This document shows positions 27,761 to 35,833 of a DNA stretch of 45,829 bases, piece by piece. Below the pieces are notes generated by a model. It was not told the origin of the DNA. It worked only from the letters and a program-made list of their open reading frames with translations, and made no database searches. Position numbers and translations under genes: made by a program. The stretch comes from an uncultured Caryophanales bacterium (GTDB taxonomy: Bacteria; Bacillota_I; Bacilli_A; RF39; UBA660). Each line of letters opens with the position of its first letter. Positions within the stretch are counted from its first letter, which is position 1. The DNA is taken from NCBI GenBank assembly GCA_946615975.1, contig CAMOID010000001.1, positions 130,638 through 176,466 on the forward strand. The letters run 5' to 3'.

Positions 27761-29797
27761 ATGAGAAGATGGCAAAAGGTGGTTATAATTGTTATTATAG
27801 CTGTCGCTATAGTAACTGGTATAGGTATTGGATTATATACAATTTTAGTTGATGAAAATTCATTATCTATAAAAGAAAAAGAATGGTTAGATAATAATAA
27901 ATCTAAAGTATTATCAATTGCTATTCCTAATGATTTACCAGTGTTTGGTAATACAGGAGCAGGTGTATTCTTTGATTTTGTTAATTATGTAAGTGATGAT
28001 TTAGGAATAGATGTTAATAAAAATACTATTTCTTATTTAACTGAATCTGAAGGATATGGTTTCTATGTTTCAAATAGTTGGGATAGTAATAGTTTATTAT
28101 TATATAAAGATCATTATGTATTAATAAGTAAAACTAATGGAATTATAAATGATGGTTCTAAAATTAAAGATTTAAAAGCTGGTGTTTTAAATACTAGCTT
28201 AGATATTGTTGCTAATTATTATGGTGTTAGTGCTGATCATTTTAAATCTTATGAATCATATAATGCTATTACTGAAGCATTAGGAAATGGTGATGTAGCA
28301 TATGCTATTGTTCCATTAAATGAATATAAAGATAAACTTATTTCTAATAGAGTTAATATTATTTATCATATAAGTGATTTAAATAGATATTATTATTTTA
28401 GATTATCTGATAATGATATGTATAATAATATTTTAAAGAAGACATTCAATTCTTGGAAAGAAAAGAAATATAATGATTCTTATGATAAAAATAACTATAA
28501 CTTATTTGTTAAACAATTAGGAATTACTGAAGCTGAAGAAGCTCAATTAACAAGTAAAACATATGTATATGGATTTGCTGAGAATGCTCCATATGAAATA
28601 CTTGCAAGTGGTGAATACGGTGGTATAACTGCTCAATATTTAAATTCATTTAGTAAATTCTCAAATGTTGAATTTACATTTAAGAAATATAAGAATCCAG
28701 AAGAATTAGCTAAAGCTGCTATCGAAAATAAAATTAATTTATATTATAACTACTATAATTTAACAACTAATTATATTGATGCTGGTGCATTAAATACAAT
28801 TAATTATGAAATTATTGCTGATAATAGTATAGATTTATCATTAACAAATATAAGTGGTTTAGCAAATCAAGAAGTATATGTTCAAGAAAATTCATATTTA
28901 TTTGATGCTATCAAAGATATAGATGGTATAACAATTAAGACTTATAAAAATACTTCTGATTTAAGAAGACTTTTAAAAGGTAAACATATAATTATATTAG
29001 ATGAAAATGTAGTAACATATTATGTTTATAAAAATAATAATAATTATTCTGTTAGATATAGAGGATATTTAACTGATAATACTTATGCATTTAGATATGA
29101 AAATGATTCTGATCCTTTCTATAGATTATTTAGTGCTTATACTAAAACTATTGATCCATCAGATTTAGTAAGAATGGGTGTTACTACTTATAATAAAGTA
29201 AATAAAAGAGGAACTATTATTACTAATATTGCATTTACTGTTTTAGTAGTTATTGGTAGTGCTATTTTATTATCTACATTTGTATTTAAGAAGAAGAGAA
29301 AATTAAATTTAAATACTAAAGTTAAGAAAGAAGATAGAATTAAATATATTGATTTATTAACTTCTTTAAAGAATAGAAATTACTATAATGAAAAGATTAA
29401 AGTATGGAATAAAAATAGAGTTTATCCTCAAGCATGTATAGTATTAGATTGTAATAGAGTTAAAGAATTAAATGACTTACTTGGTCATGAAGAAGGAGAT
29501 AAGCAAATACAAGCTGTTTCTAATGTTTTAATTCGTACTCAAGTTGATAATTCAGAAATAATGAGAACAGATGGAAATGAGTTCTTTGTATATATGGTTG
29601 GTTATTCTGAAAAACAAGTATTATCTTACATGAAGAGATTAGTTAAAGGATTCAAGAAATTACCACATGATTATGGTGTAGCTATGGGATTCTCAATGAT
29701 TGAAAATGATACTAAATTAGTAGAAGATGCATTTAATGAAGCTTCTATTAAGATGAGAGAGAATAAGGATTTAGAAGAGGAACATCATGAAAAATAG
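27761..29797 (+). CDS. Two-domain solute-binding sensor with degenerate GGDEF domain
   Basis: 678 residues. Membrane helix 7-30, two consecutive external SBP_bac_3-like regions (about 40-250 and 265-475), second membrane helix about 486-509, short basic linker and a C-terminal cytoplasmic GGDEF-fold domain (about 525-670). The fold is supported by LLTSLKNRNYYNEK (530-545), VLDCNRVKELNDLLGHEEGD with metal Asp563, and the signature position. That signature reads D604-G-N-E-F608 in place of GGDEF, and no RxxD inhibitory site is visible. The arrangement resembles BvgS/EvgS-type sensors in front of an output domain that may bind nucleotides without making c-di-GMP. The 3' end overlaps the YihY-like gene by 11 bases. 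Confidence 0.8.
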   Translation: MRRWQKVVIIVIIAVAIVTGIGIGLYTILVDENSLSIKEKEWLDNNKSKVLSIAIPNDLPVFGNTGAGVFFDFVNYVSDDLGIDVNKNTISYLTESEGYGFYVSNSWDSNSLLLYKDHYVLISKTNGIINDGSKIKDLKAGVLNTSLDIVANYYGVSADHFKSYESYNAITEALGNGDVAYAIVPLNEYKDKLISNRVNIIYHISDLNRYYYFRLSDNDMYNNILKKTFNSWKEKKYNDSYDKNNYNLFVKQLGITEAEEAQLTSKTYVYGFAENAPYEILASGEYGGITAQYLNSFSKFSNVEFTFKKYKNPEELAKAAIENKINLYYNYYNLTTNYIDAGALNTINYEIIADNSIDLSLTNISGLANQEVYVQENSYLFDAIKDIDGITIKTYKNTSDLRRLLKGKHIIILDENVVTYYVYKNNNNYSVRYRGYLTDNTYAFRYENDSDPFYRLFSAYTKTIDPSDLVRMGVTTYNKVNKRGTIITNIAFTVLVVIGSAILLSTFVFKKKRKLNLNTKVKKEDRIKYIDLLTSLKNRNYYNEKIKVWNKNRVYPQACIVLDCNRVKELNDLLGHEEGDKQIQAVSNVLIRTQVDNSEIMRTDGNEFFVYMVGYSEKQVLSYMKRLVKGFKKLPHDYGVAMGFSMIENDTKLVEDAFNEASIKMRENKDLEEEHHEK

Positions 29798-30650
29798 TAA
29801 TAAGTTTATTACTAAAGCTAAAAATAGATTTAAGAAATATACTAAAAGTATTTGGTCAATTATAATAAAACCGGAGATGGGTATATTACCTGGTCAATTA
29901 GCTTTCTTTATACTTCTATCTTTAGTTCCAATTGTTACTTTAGCTTCATATATAGCAGGTTTATTTGAAATAAAAGTAGATTCAGTATTAGATATGTTAG
30001 GATTTATTCCTGGAGCTGTAGAATTGTTAGTACCAAATTTTAAAGGTGGTTTAGGATTAGGTTTTGTAATCATCTTTATATGGATGTTTTATATAGCTAC
30101 TAATGGATGTAATACAATAATACTTATATCTAATCAAATATATGGTATTAATCAATCTACATGGCTAAAAAGAAGAATTAAAGCTATATTCATGACTTTG
30201 ATGATAGTTCTATTAATTATATTTATGTTAATATTTCCTGTATTTAGTCAAAACTTATTAGAAATGTTAAAAGAAATACCTGGATATGGTTTATTAATAA
30301 ATATATATAGTATTGCATATCCAATATTTTCTATATTAGTTATATATGTATTCTTAAGAGTATTTTATAATTTTGCTCCTGATAGAGTTAGAGATAAAAC
30401 TAATATAGGAACAGGAGCATTTGTTACATCTATAGGATGGTATTTTATTACTTTATTCTATAGTTATACTTCACATAATATGGTTACATATAACTTATTA
30501 TATTCATCTCTTAGTAACTTAGCTTTACTAATGATTTGGTTATATTTTATTTCTTATATGTTTGTATTAGGTTTAGCATTAAACTATGGTGAAGAATTAC
30601 ATGAAAAAGAATCTGAAACAGGTATTATTAAAGTAATAAAAAATAAATAA
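29787..30650 (+). CDS. YihY/BrkB-family (UPF0761) membrane protein
   Basis: 287 residues with about six membrane helices. Family marks: an N-terminal amphipathic part, GQLAFFILLSLVPIVTL, YNFAPDRVRDKTNIGTGAFVTSIGWYF, and ALLMIWLYFISYMFVLGLALNYG. The family is annotated as BrkB-like or YihY; the molecular role is unsettled, and the old RNase BN name is not supported. Last gene of the three-gene unit, starting inside the GGDEF-like gene. Confidence 0.9.
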   Translation: MKNSNKFITKAKNRFKKYTKSIWSIIIKPEMGILPGQLAFFILLSLVPIVTLASYIAGLFEIKVDSVLDMLGFIPGAVELLVPNFKGGLGLGFVIIFIWMFYIATNGCNTIILISNQIYGINQSTWLKRRIKAIFMTLMIVLLIIFMLIFPVFSQNLLEMLKEIPGYGLLINIYSIAYPIFSILVIYVFLRVFYNFAPDRVRDKTNIGTGAFVTSIGWYFITLFYSYTSHNMVTYNLLYSSLSNLALLMIWLYFISYMFVLGLALNYGEELHEKESETGIIKVIKNK

Positions 30651-30677
30651 AGAACCATTTTATGGTTCTTTTTTTTT
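30649..30677 (+). terminator. Intrinsic terminator
   Basis: AAAGAACCAT-TTT-ATGGTTCTTT plus a long U-tract. Confidence 0.9.
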
Positions 30678-30684
30678 CATTTAA

Positions 30685-30693
30685 TGTTATAAT
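30685..30693 (+). promoter_or_regulatory. Extended -10 promoter (TGTTATAAT)
   Basis: TGT-TATAAT ahead of the EcfA-like pair and truA. The ribosome binding site is an unusually G-rich GGCGGGGG. Confidence 0.6.
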
Positions 30694-30723
30694 AAAAAAC
30701 GTATTTATTAGGCGGGGGATATT

Positions 30724-31473
30724 ATGGATAAATTAGTGGTTAAGAAAATGGATGTTAATATCGAACTAAATGGATTAATAACTGCTGTTATTGGTCCAAC
30801 TAACTCTGGTAAAACAACTTTATTAAAGAAATTATGTAATAAGATAGATAATTCAGATTTATTTATAGATGATATTAATATTAAAGAATATGATATTACT
30901 TTTTTAAGAAATAATTTAGTATGTGTATTAGACGATGATATTCATTATACTGATACTGTAATTGATGAATTATCCTTTCATTTAAGTGAATTAGGATATA
31001 ATTTATCTGAAATAGATAAAAAGATTAAAGATATATTAAAATATTTTAAATTAGAGAAAATAGAACATGAATATTTAGATAGCTTATATATGGAAGATAG
31101 AATGATGATAAAGATATTATCATATTTAATTATTAATCCTAAAGTAATTGCTATTGATGATTTAATGAGTTATTTGGATGATAAAAGAATAGATAAAATA
31201 TTAGATTATATTAAAGATAATAATATTTCTTTAATATATGTTACTACTAATACAGAATTCTTATTAAAAGCTGATAATGTAGTTGTTATGAACAATATGA
31301 AATCAATTATGAATTCTAATGTACAATCAGTTTTAAATGGTAATAGCATATTACCATATATAGGATTAAAGTTACCATTTATAGTAGATTTAAGTCAAAA
31401 CTTAATACTATATAATTTAATAGATAAAGTAATGACTGATGAAGGAAAGTTGGTGTCTAAGTTATGGAAATAG
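30724..31473 (+). CDS. Divergent EcfA1-like ATPase with lost catalytic motifs
   Basis: 249 residues with the outline of an ECF-transporter ATPase. Walker A is intact (GPTNSGKTT, 24-32). The other ABC motifs are degraded: the Q-loop position reads RNNLVCVLDDD without Gln, the LSGGQ signature is replaced by LYMED around 121-125, Walker B is VIAIDD with Asp146 where the catalytic Glu should be, and the switch His is Thr175 (VTTNTEF). The C-terminal GLKLPFIVDLSQNL matches the EcfA1 tail. Position upstream of truA-rplM-rpsI is where ecfA1-ecfA2-ecfT sit in Bacilli. It overlaps the next ORF by 10 bases. The reading frame is open and codon use normal, so this is not a simple pseudogene. Confidence 0.75.
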   Translation: MDKLVVKKMDVNIELNGLITAVIGPTNSGKTTLLKKLCNKIDNSDLFIDDINIKEYDITFLRNNLVCVLDDDIHYTDTVIDELSFHLSELGYNLSEIDKKIKDILKYFKLEKIEHEYLDSLYMEDRMMIKILSYLIINPKVIAIDDLMSYLDDKRIDKILDYIKDNNISLIYVTTNTEFLLKADNVVVMNNMKSIMNSNVQSVLNGNSILPYIGLKLPFIVDLSQNLILYNLIDKVMTDEGKLVSKLWK

Positions 31474-32105
31474 TATATTCAAAAGAGATGCCTGCTGATT
31501 TTAGAAATGGAAAGATAATAGGTTTCTATGGAGATTTATTAGATTTAAATTTATATGATATTGATACATATGGTATTAATTATGATGATGAATGGAAAGT
31601 ATCTAAATTCTTAAATGGTGGACATTTAAGAATGAATAAAAGAATATATGATATTTTAGCATTCCTAGATATAGATAAAAGTATATTAAATTATAAGATT
31701 AAAGATATAAGTAAAGTAACATTTAAATATGTATTATTAACATATGTATTATTAAATAATATTGATAATATTATATTTGATCATATTGAAGTAGGAATGT
31801 CTTATAAAGAAGTAAGACATGTTAAACAAATTATTAAAGAATTATGTAAGAGTAATAAGAATATTGTAGTTATTACTAAAGATTTATTATTTTTAGATGG
31901 TTTGGTTGATGAATTAATAGTTATTAACAATAAAAAAGAAGTTTATCGTGGTTTCTTAAAAGATGTATTTGATGAACCAATTAAACTTGAAGAACCAAAG
32001 ATAATTAAATTTATTAATATGGCAAATAGAAAAGGTGCAGATTTAAATATTACATTAGATAATAAAGAATTATTAAAGGATATTTATAGGAGTGTTGGAA
32101 AGTGA
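31464..32105 (+). CDS. EcfA2-like protein lacking Walker A (ATPase remnant)
   Basis: 213 residues, against about 280 for EcfA2. The region aligned with Walker A reads GKIIGFYGDLLDLN with no GK[ST]. No LSGGQ is present. Walker B is NIIFDHIEV with His107 in place of the catalytic Glu, and the switch position is VVITKD with Lys139 instead of His. Yet the tail LVDELIVINNKKEVYRGFLKDVF followed by a Pro, a helix and KGADLNITLDNKELL follows the EcfA2 C-terminus closely. It starts inside the previous gene and its TGA stop overlaps the GTG start of truA, so all three are translationally coupled. No EcfT follows. A scaffold or regulatory role is possible; unknown. Confidence 0.65.
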   Translation: MEIVYSKEMPADFRNGKIIGFYGDLLDLNLYDIDTYGINYDDEWKVSKFLNGGHLRMNKRIYDILAFLDIDKSILNYKIKDISKVTFKYVLLTYVLLNNIDNIIFDHIEVGMSYKEVRHVKQIIKELCKSNKNIVVITKDLLFLDGLVDELIVINNKKEVYRGFLKDVFDEPIKLEEPKIIKFINMANRKGADLNITLDNKELLKDIYRSVGK

Positions 32106-32827
32106 AATACTTAGTTAGTATTAGTTATGATGGATCTAAATATTATGGATTTGAAAGACAACCTAAATTAAAAACAATACAAGGTGAGATTGAAAGAGTA
32201 TTAAAGAAGATATCTAAAGAAGATATTACTATTAAAGGTGCAGGTAGAACTGATAGAGGTGTACATGCACTAGATCAAAAAGCTCATTTTGAATTATCTA
32301 ATAATATTCCATGTGATGGATTAAAAGATGCAATGAATAGTTTATTAGATGATTATATTTATATTAATTATGTTAAAGAAGTAAATGAAGATTTTCATGC
32401 TAGATTTGACTGTGTTTCTAAAACATATGAATACTATTTAAATGTAGGAGAATATAATCCAATTAAAAATGATTATATTTATAACTATAATAAACCATTG
32501 AATATTGGAAAGATGAGAAAAGCAGCTAAATATTTATGTGGAATGCATTCATATGAAGCATTTACTGCTGGTGAAAGAGAAAACTATAATAGTATTGTTT
32601 ATAAAATAACAATATCTAAGAAAGATAATATTATTAAGTTTAAATTTGATGGAAAGAGTTTTTATAGATATATGGTTAGAAACCTAGTTGGTATATTAAT
32701 AGATGTTGGAAGAGGTAAAATAGAACCAATTGATGCTAAAAAAACACTTGAAGCAAAGAAGAATATATGCGGGTATGTAACAGCACCTGCATGTGGTTTA
32801 TATTTAACTAAGGTAAATTATAAGTAA
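32102..32827 (+). CDS. truA: tRNA pseudouridine(38-40) synthase
   Basis: 241 residues with a GTG start overlapping the previous stop (GTGA). Catalytic motif GAGRTDRGVHA with Asp51; LVSISYDGSKYYGFERQP at the N-terminus and RYMVRNLVGILIDVGRGKI near the C-terminus are diagnostic. It modifies the anticodon arm at U38-40 of many tRNAs. As in other Bacilli it lies between the ecf position and rplM-rpsI. Confidence 0.96.
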   Translation: MKYLVSISYDGSKYYGFERQPKLKTIQGEIERVLKKISKEDITIKGAGRTDRGVHALDQKAHFELSNNIPCDGLKDAMNSLLDDYIYINYVKEVNEDFHARFDCVSKTYEYYLNVGEYNPIKNDYIYNYNKPLNIGKMRKAAKYLCGMHSYEAFTAGERENYNSIVYKITISKKDNIIKFKFDGKSFYRYMVRNLVGILIDVGRGKIEPIDAKKTLEAKKNICGYVTAPACGLYLTKVNYK

Positions 32828-32852
32828 AATATAAGAAAATACCTAAAAATGT

Positions 32853-32881
32853 TTGACTTTAAGCCTTTAATCACATATAAT
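32853..32881 (+). promoter_or_regulatory. Promoter of rplM-rpsI
   Basis: TTGACT (32853-32858), 17-bp spacer, TATAAT (32876-32881). Confidence 0.85.
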
Positions 32882-32887
32882 GTTAAA

Positions 32888-32950
32888 TGGTACATTTTTT
32901 AAATCGAATTCTTTTGAAATGTGGGAAGTTTCAACGGAAAAAGATTTGGA
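32888..32950 (+). promoter_or_regulatory. Probable ribosomal protein L13 leader
   Basis: The ~78-base leader of rplM can form two mutually exclusive helices: ACATTT (32892-32897) with AAATGT (32917-32922), or CTTTTGAAA (32911-32919) with TTTC (32929-32932) and AAAAG (32939-32943) across an AACGG bulge. Position and the GTGGGAAGTTTCAACGG core suggest the Firmicutes L13 autoregulatory leader. This is from memory of the family; a covariance-model search would decide. Confidence 0.5.
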
Positions 32951-32965
32951 AAGGGAAAATAAATT

Positions 32966-33397
32966 ATGAAAAGTACATTCATGGAAAAAAAGGAAACAGT
33001 TAAACGTAATTGGTATGTAATCGATGCAACAGACGTTACATTAGGACGTCTTTGTACAAAGGTAGCTAACTTACTTACAGGTAAGGGAAAAGTTACTTAT
33101 ACACCACATATCGATTGTGGAGACTATGTTATCGTTGTTAATGCTAATAAAGTAAATCTTACAGGAAAGAAATTAACTGATAAGAAATACTACAATCATT
33201 CAGATTTCCCAGGTGGTTTAAGAACTAGAACTGCTGGAGAAATGATTGAAAAATATCCAGAAGAATTAATTGAAAGAGCTGTTAAAGGAATGCTTCCAAA
33301 AGGAAGATTAGGAAGAGCTATGGGTAAGAAATTATTCGTATATGCTGGACCTGAACATGAACAACAAGCTCAAAAACCTGTTAAGGTTGAAATGTAG
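32966..33397 (+). CDS. rplM: 50S ribosomal protein L13
   Basis: 143 residues, normal length. The MKSTFM...[16 protein letters not shown] start, [27 protein letters not shown] and [12 protein letters not shown] are typical. An early assembly protein of the large subunit. AAAGGGA precedes the start. First gene of rplM-rpsI. Confidence 0.98.
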   Translation: MKSTFMEKKETVKRNWYVIDATDVTLGRLCTKVANLLTGKGKVTYTPHIDCGDYVIVVNANKVNLTGKKLTDKKYYNHSDFPGGLRTRTAGEMIEKYPEELIERAVKGMLPKGRLGRAMGKKLFVYAGPEHEQQAQKPVKVEM

Positions 33398-33411
33398 TAG
33401 GAGGGTAGAAT

Positions 33412-33825
33412 ATGAGTAAAGTTATAACAGCAAGCGGAAGAAGAAAAGCTTCAACTGCACAAGTTAAAATGACTCCAGGAACTGGTAAAATTACAGTTAA
33501 TGGTGTTGATGTAAACGAATATTTACCATTCGAAGTATTAGTTATGGATTTAAAGCAACCACTAGTTGTTACTAATAACGAAACTTCATTTGATATCGAA
33601 GTTGTAGTTAGAGGTGGCGGATACTCTGGTCAAACTGGAGCTATCAGACTAGCTATTGCTAAAGCATTATTAGCATACGATAAAGACACTGATCCTAACA
33701 GTGATTCTTCTTACAGAAAGATTTTAAAGGCTGAAGGTTTAATTACTAGAGACCCAAGAATCAAAGAACGTAAGAAATATGGTCTTAGAAAAGCTCGTAG
33801 AGCACCACAATTCTCAAAACGTTAA
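33412..33825 (+). CDS. rpsI: 30S ribosomal protein S9
   Basis: 137 residues, about seven longer than Bacillus S9 (130). [12 protein letters not shown] at the start, [22 protein letters not shown] in the middle, and the C-terminal [25 protein letters not shown] reaching the P-site tRNA are conserved. The extra length lies in the loop [22 protein letters not shown] precedes the start. Last gene of the L13-S9 unit. Confidence 0.98.
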   Translation: MSKVITASGRRKASTAQVKMTPGTGKITVNGVDVNEYLPFEVLVMDLKQPLVVTNNETSFDIEVVVRGGGYSGQTGAIRLAIAKALLAYDKDTDPNSDSSYRKILKAEGLITRDPRIKERKKYGLRKARRAPQFSKR

Positions 33826-33837
33826 TATGTTTTCTAT

Positions 33838-33862
33838 GGAACCAATATTTGGTTCCTTTTTT
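33838..33862 (+). terminator. Terminator of rplM-rpsI
   Basis: GGAACCAA-TAT-TTGGTTCC followed by six U's. Confidence 0.93.
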
Positions 33863-33863
33863 C

Positions 33864-33891
33864 TTGCATTTGTTTATAGAAGTGATACAAT
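33864..33891 (+). promoter_or_regulatory. Promoter of the 33914 gene
   Basis: TTGCAT (33864-33869), 16-bp spacer, TGA-extended TACAAT (33886-33891). Confidence 0.65.
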
Positions 33892-33913
33892 AGTGCTTAC
33901 GTGAGGGGAAAAC

Positions 33914-34432
33914 ATGAAAAAACACTATTATTATTACGAAAATTCATTAAGAAAAGATTTAAATAATGTAAGAAAGATCAAAGCTATTAACAAAAGAGAA
34001 ACTGTAATATTTACTGCTGCTTCTTTATTAGGAATGGCTGCATATGGATTAATGAAATCTAAAGGATTTGGAGATTTAGAAAGTAATTATCCATTAATGG
34101 GATTTTATCTTGCATCATATTTAGAAAGTTTACAACATCAACATAAATTATTTGTATCAAAAAATAAAGTTGATGAATTAGCTTTAATGGTTGATGAAAC
34201 TGAACCAGATAAAGTAGTTGATTTATTGATGGATGCAGATGTAGATGTTACAAAAGGAATATCTATATGCGATGGCATTGAAAAAACCACTGTTATTAAA
34301 GAAGAATATGTTAAAGATGGTGAAGTAATATTTACTCAAGAAGAAGAAACTGTTGAAGAATATGATGAATTAAAAAGTTCAAAAGTAGGAGTATATAGCT
34401 ATCCAGAATCATTAAAGAAGACCTTAAAATAA
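33914..34432 (+). CDS. Unknown protein with weakly hydrophobic central segment
   Basis: 172 residues. A Tyr/Lys-rich start (MKKHYYYYENS), then a moderately hydrophobic stretch (about 31-46, VIFTAASLLGMAAYGL) and another (about 62-72) that may dip into the membrane. A highly acidic C-terminal half follows (DELALMVDETEPDKVVDLLMDADVDV...QEEETVEEYDE). No family recognised. Monocistronic, with a strong promoter and terminator, between ribosomal genes and tilS. Confidence 0.7.
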   Translation: MKKHYYYYENSLRKDLNNVRKIKAINKRETVIFTAASLLGMAAYGLMKSKGFGDLESNYPLMGFYLASYLESLQHQHKLFVSKNKVDELALMVDETEPDKVVDLLMDADVDVTKGISICDGIEKTTVIKEEYVKDGEVIFTQEEETVEEYDELKSSKVGVYSYPESLKKTLK

Positions 34433-34443
34433 GGTCTTTTTTT
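34418..34443 (+). terminator. Intrinsic terminator
   Basis: AAGACCTTA-AAA-TAAGGTCTT plus U's; the left arm is coding and the stop is at the loop. Confidence 0.9.
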
Positions 34444-34444
34444 C

Positions 34445-34473
34445 TTGTTATTTTCATAATAATAAAGTATACT
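34445..34473 (+). promoter_or_regulatory. Promoter of tilS-ftsH
   Basis: TTGTTA (34445-34450), 17-bp spacer, TATACT (34468-34473). Confidence 0.55.
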
Positions 34474-34495
34474 ATCTTTAATTTGAGGGATATAT

Positions 34496-35833
34496 ATGAA
34501 GGAAAGCATTGAGTTAATTAAATCATTAAATATTAGTGATAATGATTATATTATTGTAGCGTGTTCAGGTGGACCTGATAGCATGCTTCTTTTATATGTG
34601 TTAAATTCCTTAAATTATAAATGTGTTTGTGCACATGTTAATCATAATCTAAGAGAAGAATCTAAAGAAGAATATGAATATGTAGAACAATATTGCAAAG
34701 ATAATAATATTATATTTGAAGGTACTGAATTACATGATTTACCTAAGGTAAATACTGAACTTAGAGCTAGAGAAAAAAGATATGAATTCTTTAAGAAATT
34801 AGTTAAAAAGTATAATGCAAAATATGTGTTTACTGCACATCATGGAGACGATTTGATTGAAACTATTCTATTAAGACTAGTAAGAGGATCAACATTAAAT
34901 GGATATGCAGGATTTAATATTATTACTGATAAGAAAGATTATAAGATTGTAAGACCTTTAGTATATATGACTAAAGATGATATTGAATCTTATTTAAAAG
35001 AAAAGAATATTAAATATTATATTGATGCTACTAATATGACTGATGAACATTTAAGAAATAGATATAGAAAGAATGTATTACCTATTCTTAAAGAAGAATA
35101 TAAGAATGTTCATCTAAAATTCCTTAAATTTCATGAAGAAGCTCAAGGTTATTATGATTTTGTTAATAAATTAGTATATCAATATATGGACGATATGTTT
35201 GTTGATAACACATTAGATATTAACAAATTTAATAAGTTAGATGATTTTATTAAAGACAAATTATTAAGAGAAGTCATTAGAATATATTATCCAGATGATT
35301 TATATTTAATTGATGATAATCATATTAATGAAATATTAAAGATGATTAATAGTAATAAACCTAATATTGATTTAGTGTTACCTAATATTACTATTACTAA
35401 GAAATATGATAAATTATTGTTTAACAATATTAAATTATCTAATAATAGTTACAAATATGAATTAGTAGATAAAGTTGATACACCTTTAGGTGTAATAAAA
35501 CTAATTGATAAAGATGATAATGATACGTCAAACAATATTATTAGATTAAATAGTAAAGATATTAAGTTACCACTTATAGTTAGAACTAGAGAAAATGGAG
35601 ACAAAATTCATGTAAAAAATATGAATGGTAGTAAAAAAGTAAACGATATTTTTATTGATAGTAAGATAGAAAACGACAAACGTGATATTTATCCTGTTAT
35701 AATAGACAGCAATGGAACTGTTATTTTCATACCAGGGCTTAAAAAAAGCAAATTTGATATAGCAATTAATGGGGATTATGATATAATAGTAAAGTACGAA
35801 AAAGGAGAGAAAAACGATGAAGAAAAAGAATAA
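34496..35833 (+). CDS. tilS: tRNA(Ile)-lysidine synthase
   Basis: 445 residues. N-type PP-loop SGGPDS at 24-29, then HVNHNLREES, TAHHGDDLIETILLRLVRGS and the RNRYRKNVLP motif. A C-terminal TilS substrate-binding region carries RTRENGDKIHV. It converts C34 of tRNA-Ile(CAU) to lysidine so AUA is read as Ile, essential in an AT-rich genome using many ATA codons. The usual tilS-hpt-ftsH order lacks hpt here; tilS overlaps ftsH by 17 bases. Confidence 0.95.
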   Translation: MKESIELIKSLNISDNDYIIVACSGGPDSMLLLYVLNSLNYKCVCAHVNHNLREESKEEYEYVEQYCKDNNIIFEGTELHDLPKVNTELRAREKRYEFFKKLVKKYNAKYVFTAHHGDDLIETILLRLVRGSTLNGYAGFNIITDKKDYKIVRPLVYMTKDDIESYLKEKNIKYYIDATNMTDEHLRNRYRKNVLPILKEEYKNVHLKFLKFHEEAQGYYDFVNKLVYQYMDDMFVDNTLDINKFNKLDDFIKDKLLREVIRIYYPDDLYLIDDNHINEILKMINSNKPNIDLVLPNITITKKYDKLLFNNIKLSNNSYKYELVDKVDTPLGVIKLIDKDDNDTSNNIIRLNSKDIKLPLIVRTRENGDKIHVKNMNGSKKVNDIFIDSKIENDKRDIYPVIIDSNGTVIFIPGLKKSKFDIAINGDYDIIVKYEKGEKNDEEKE

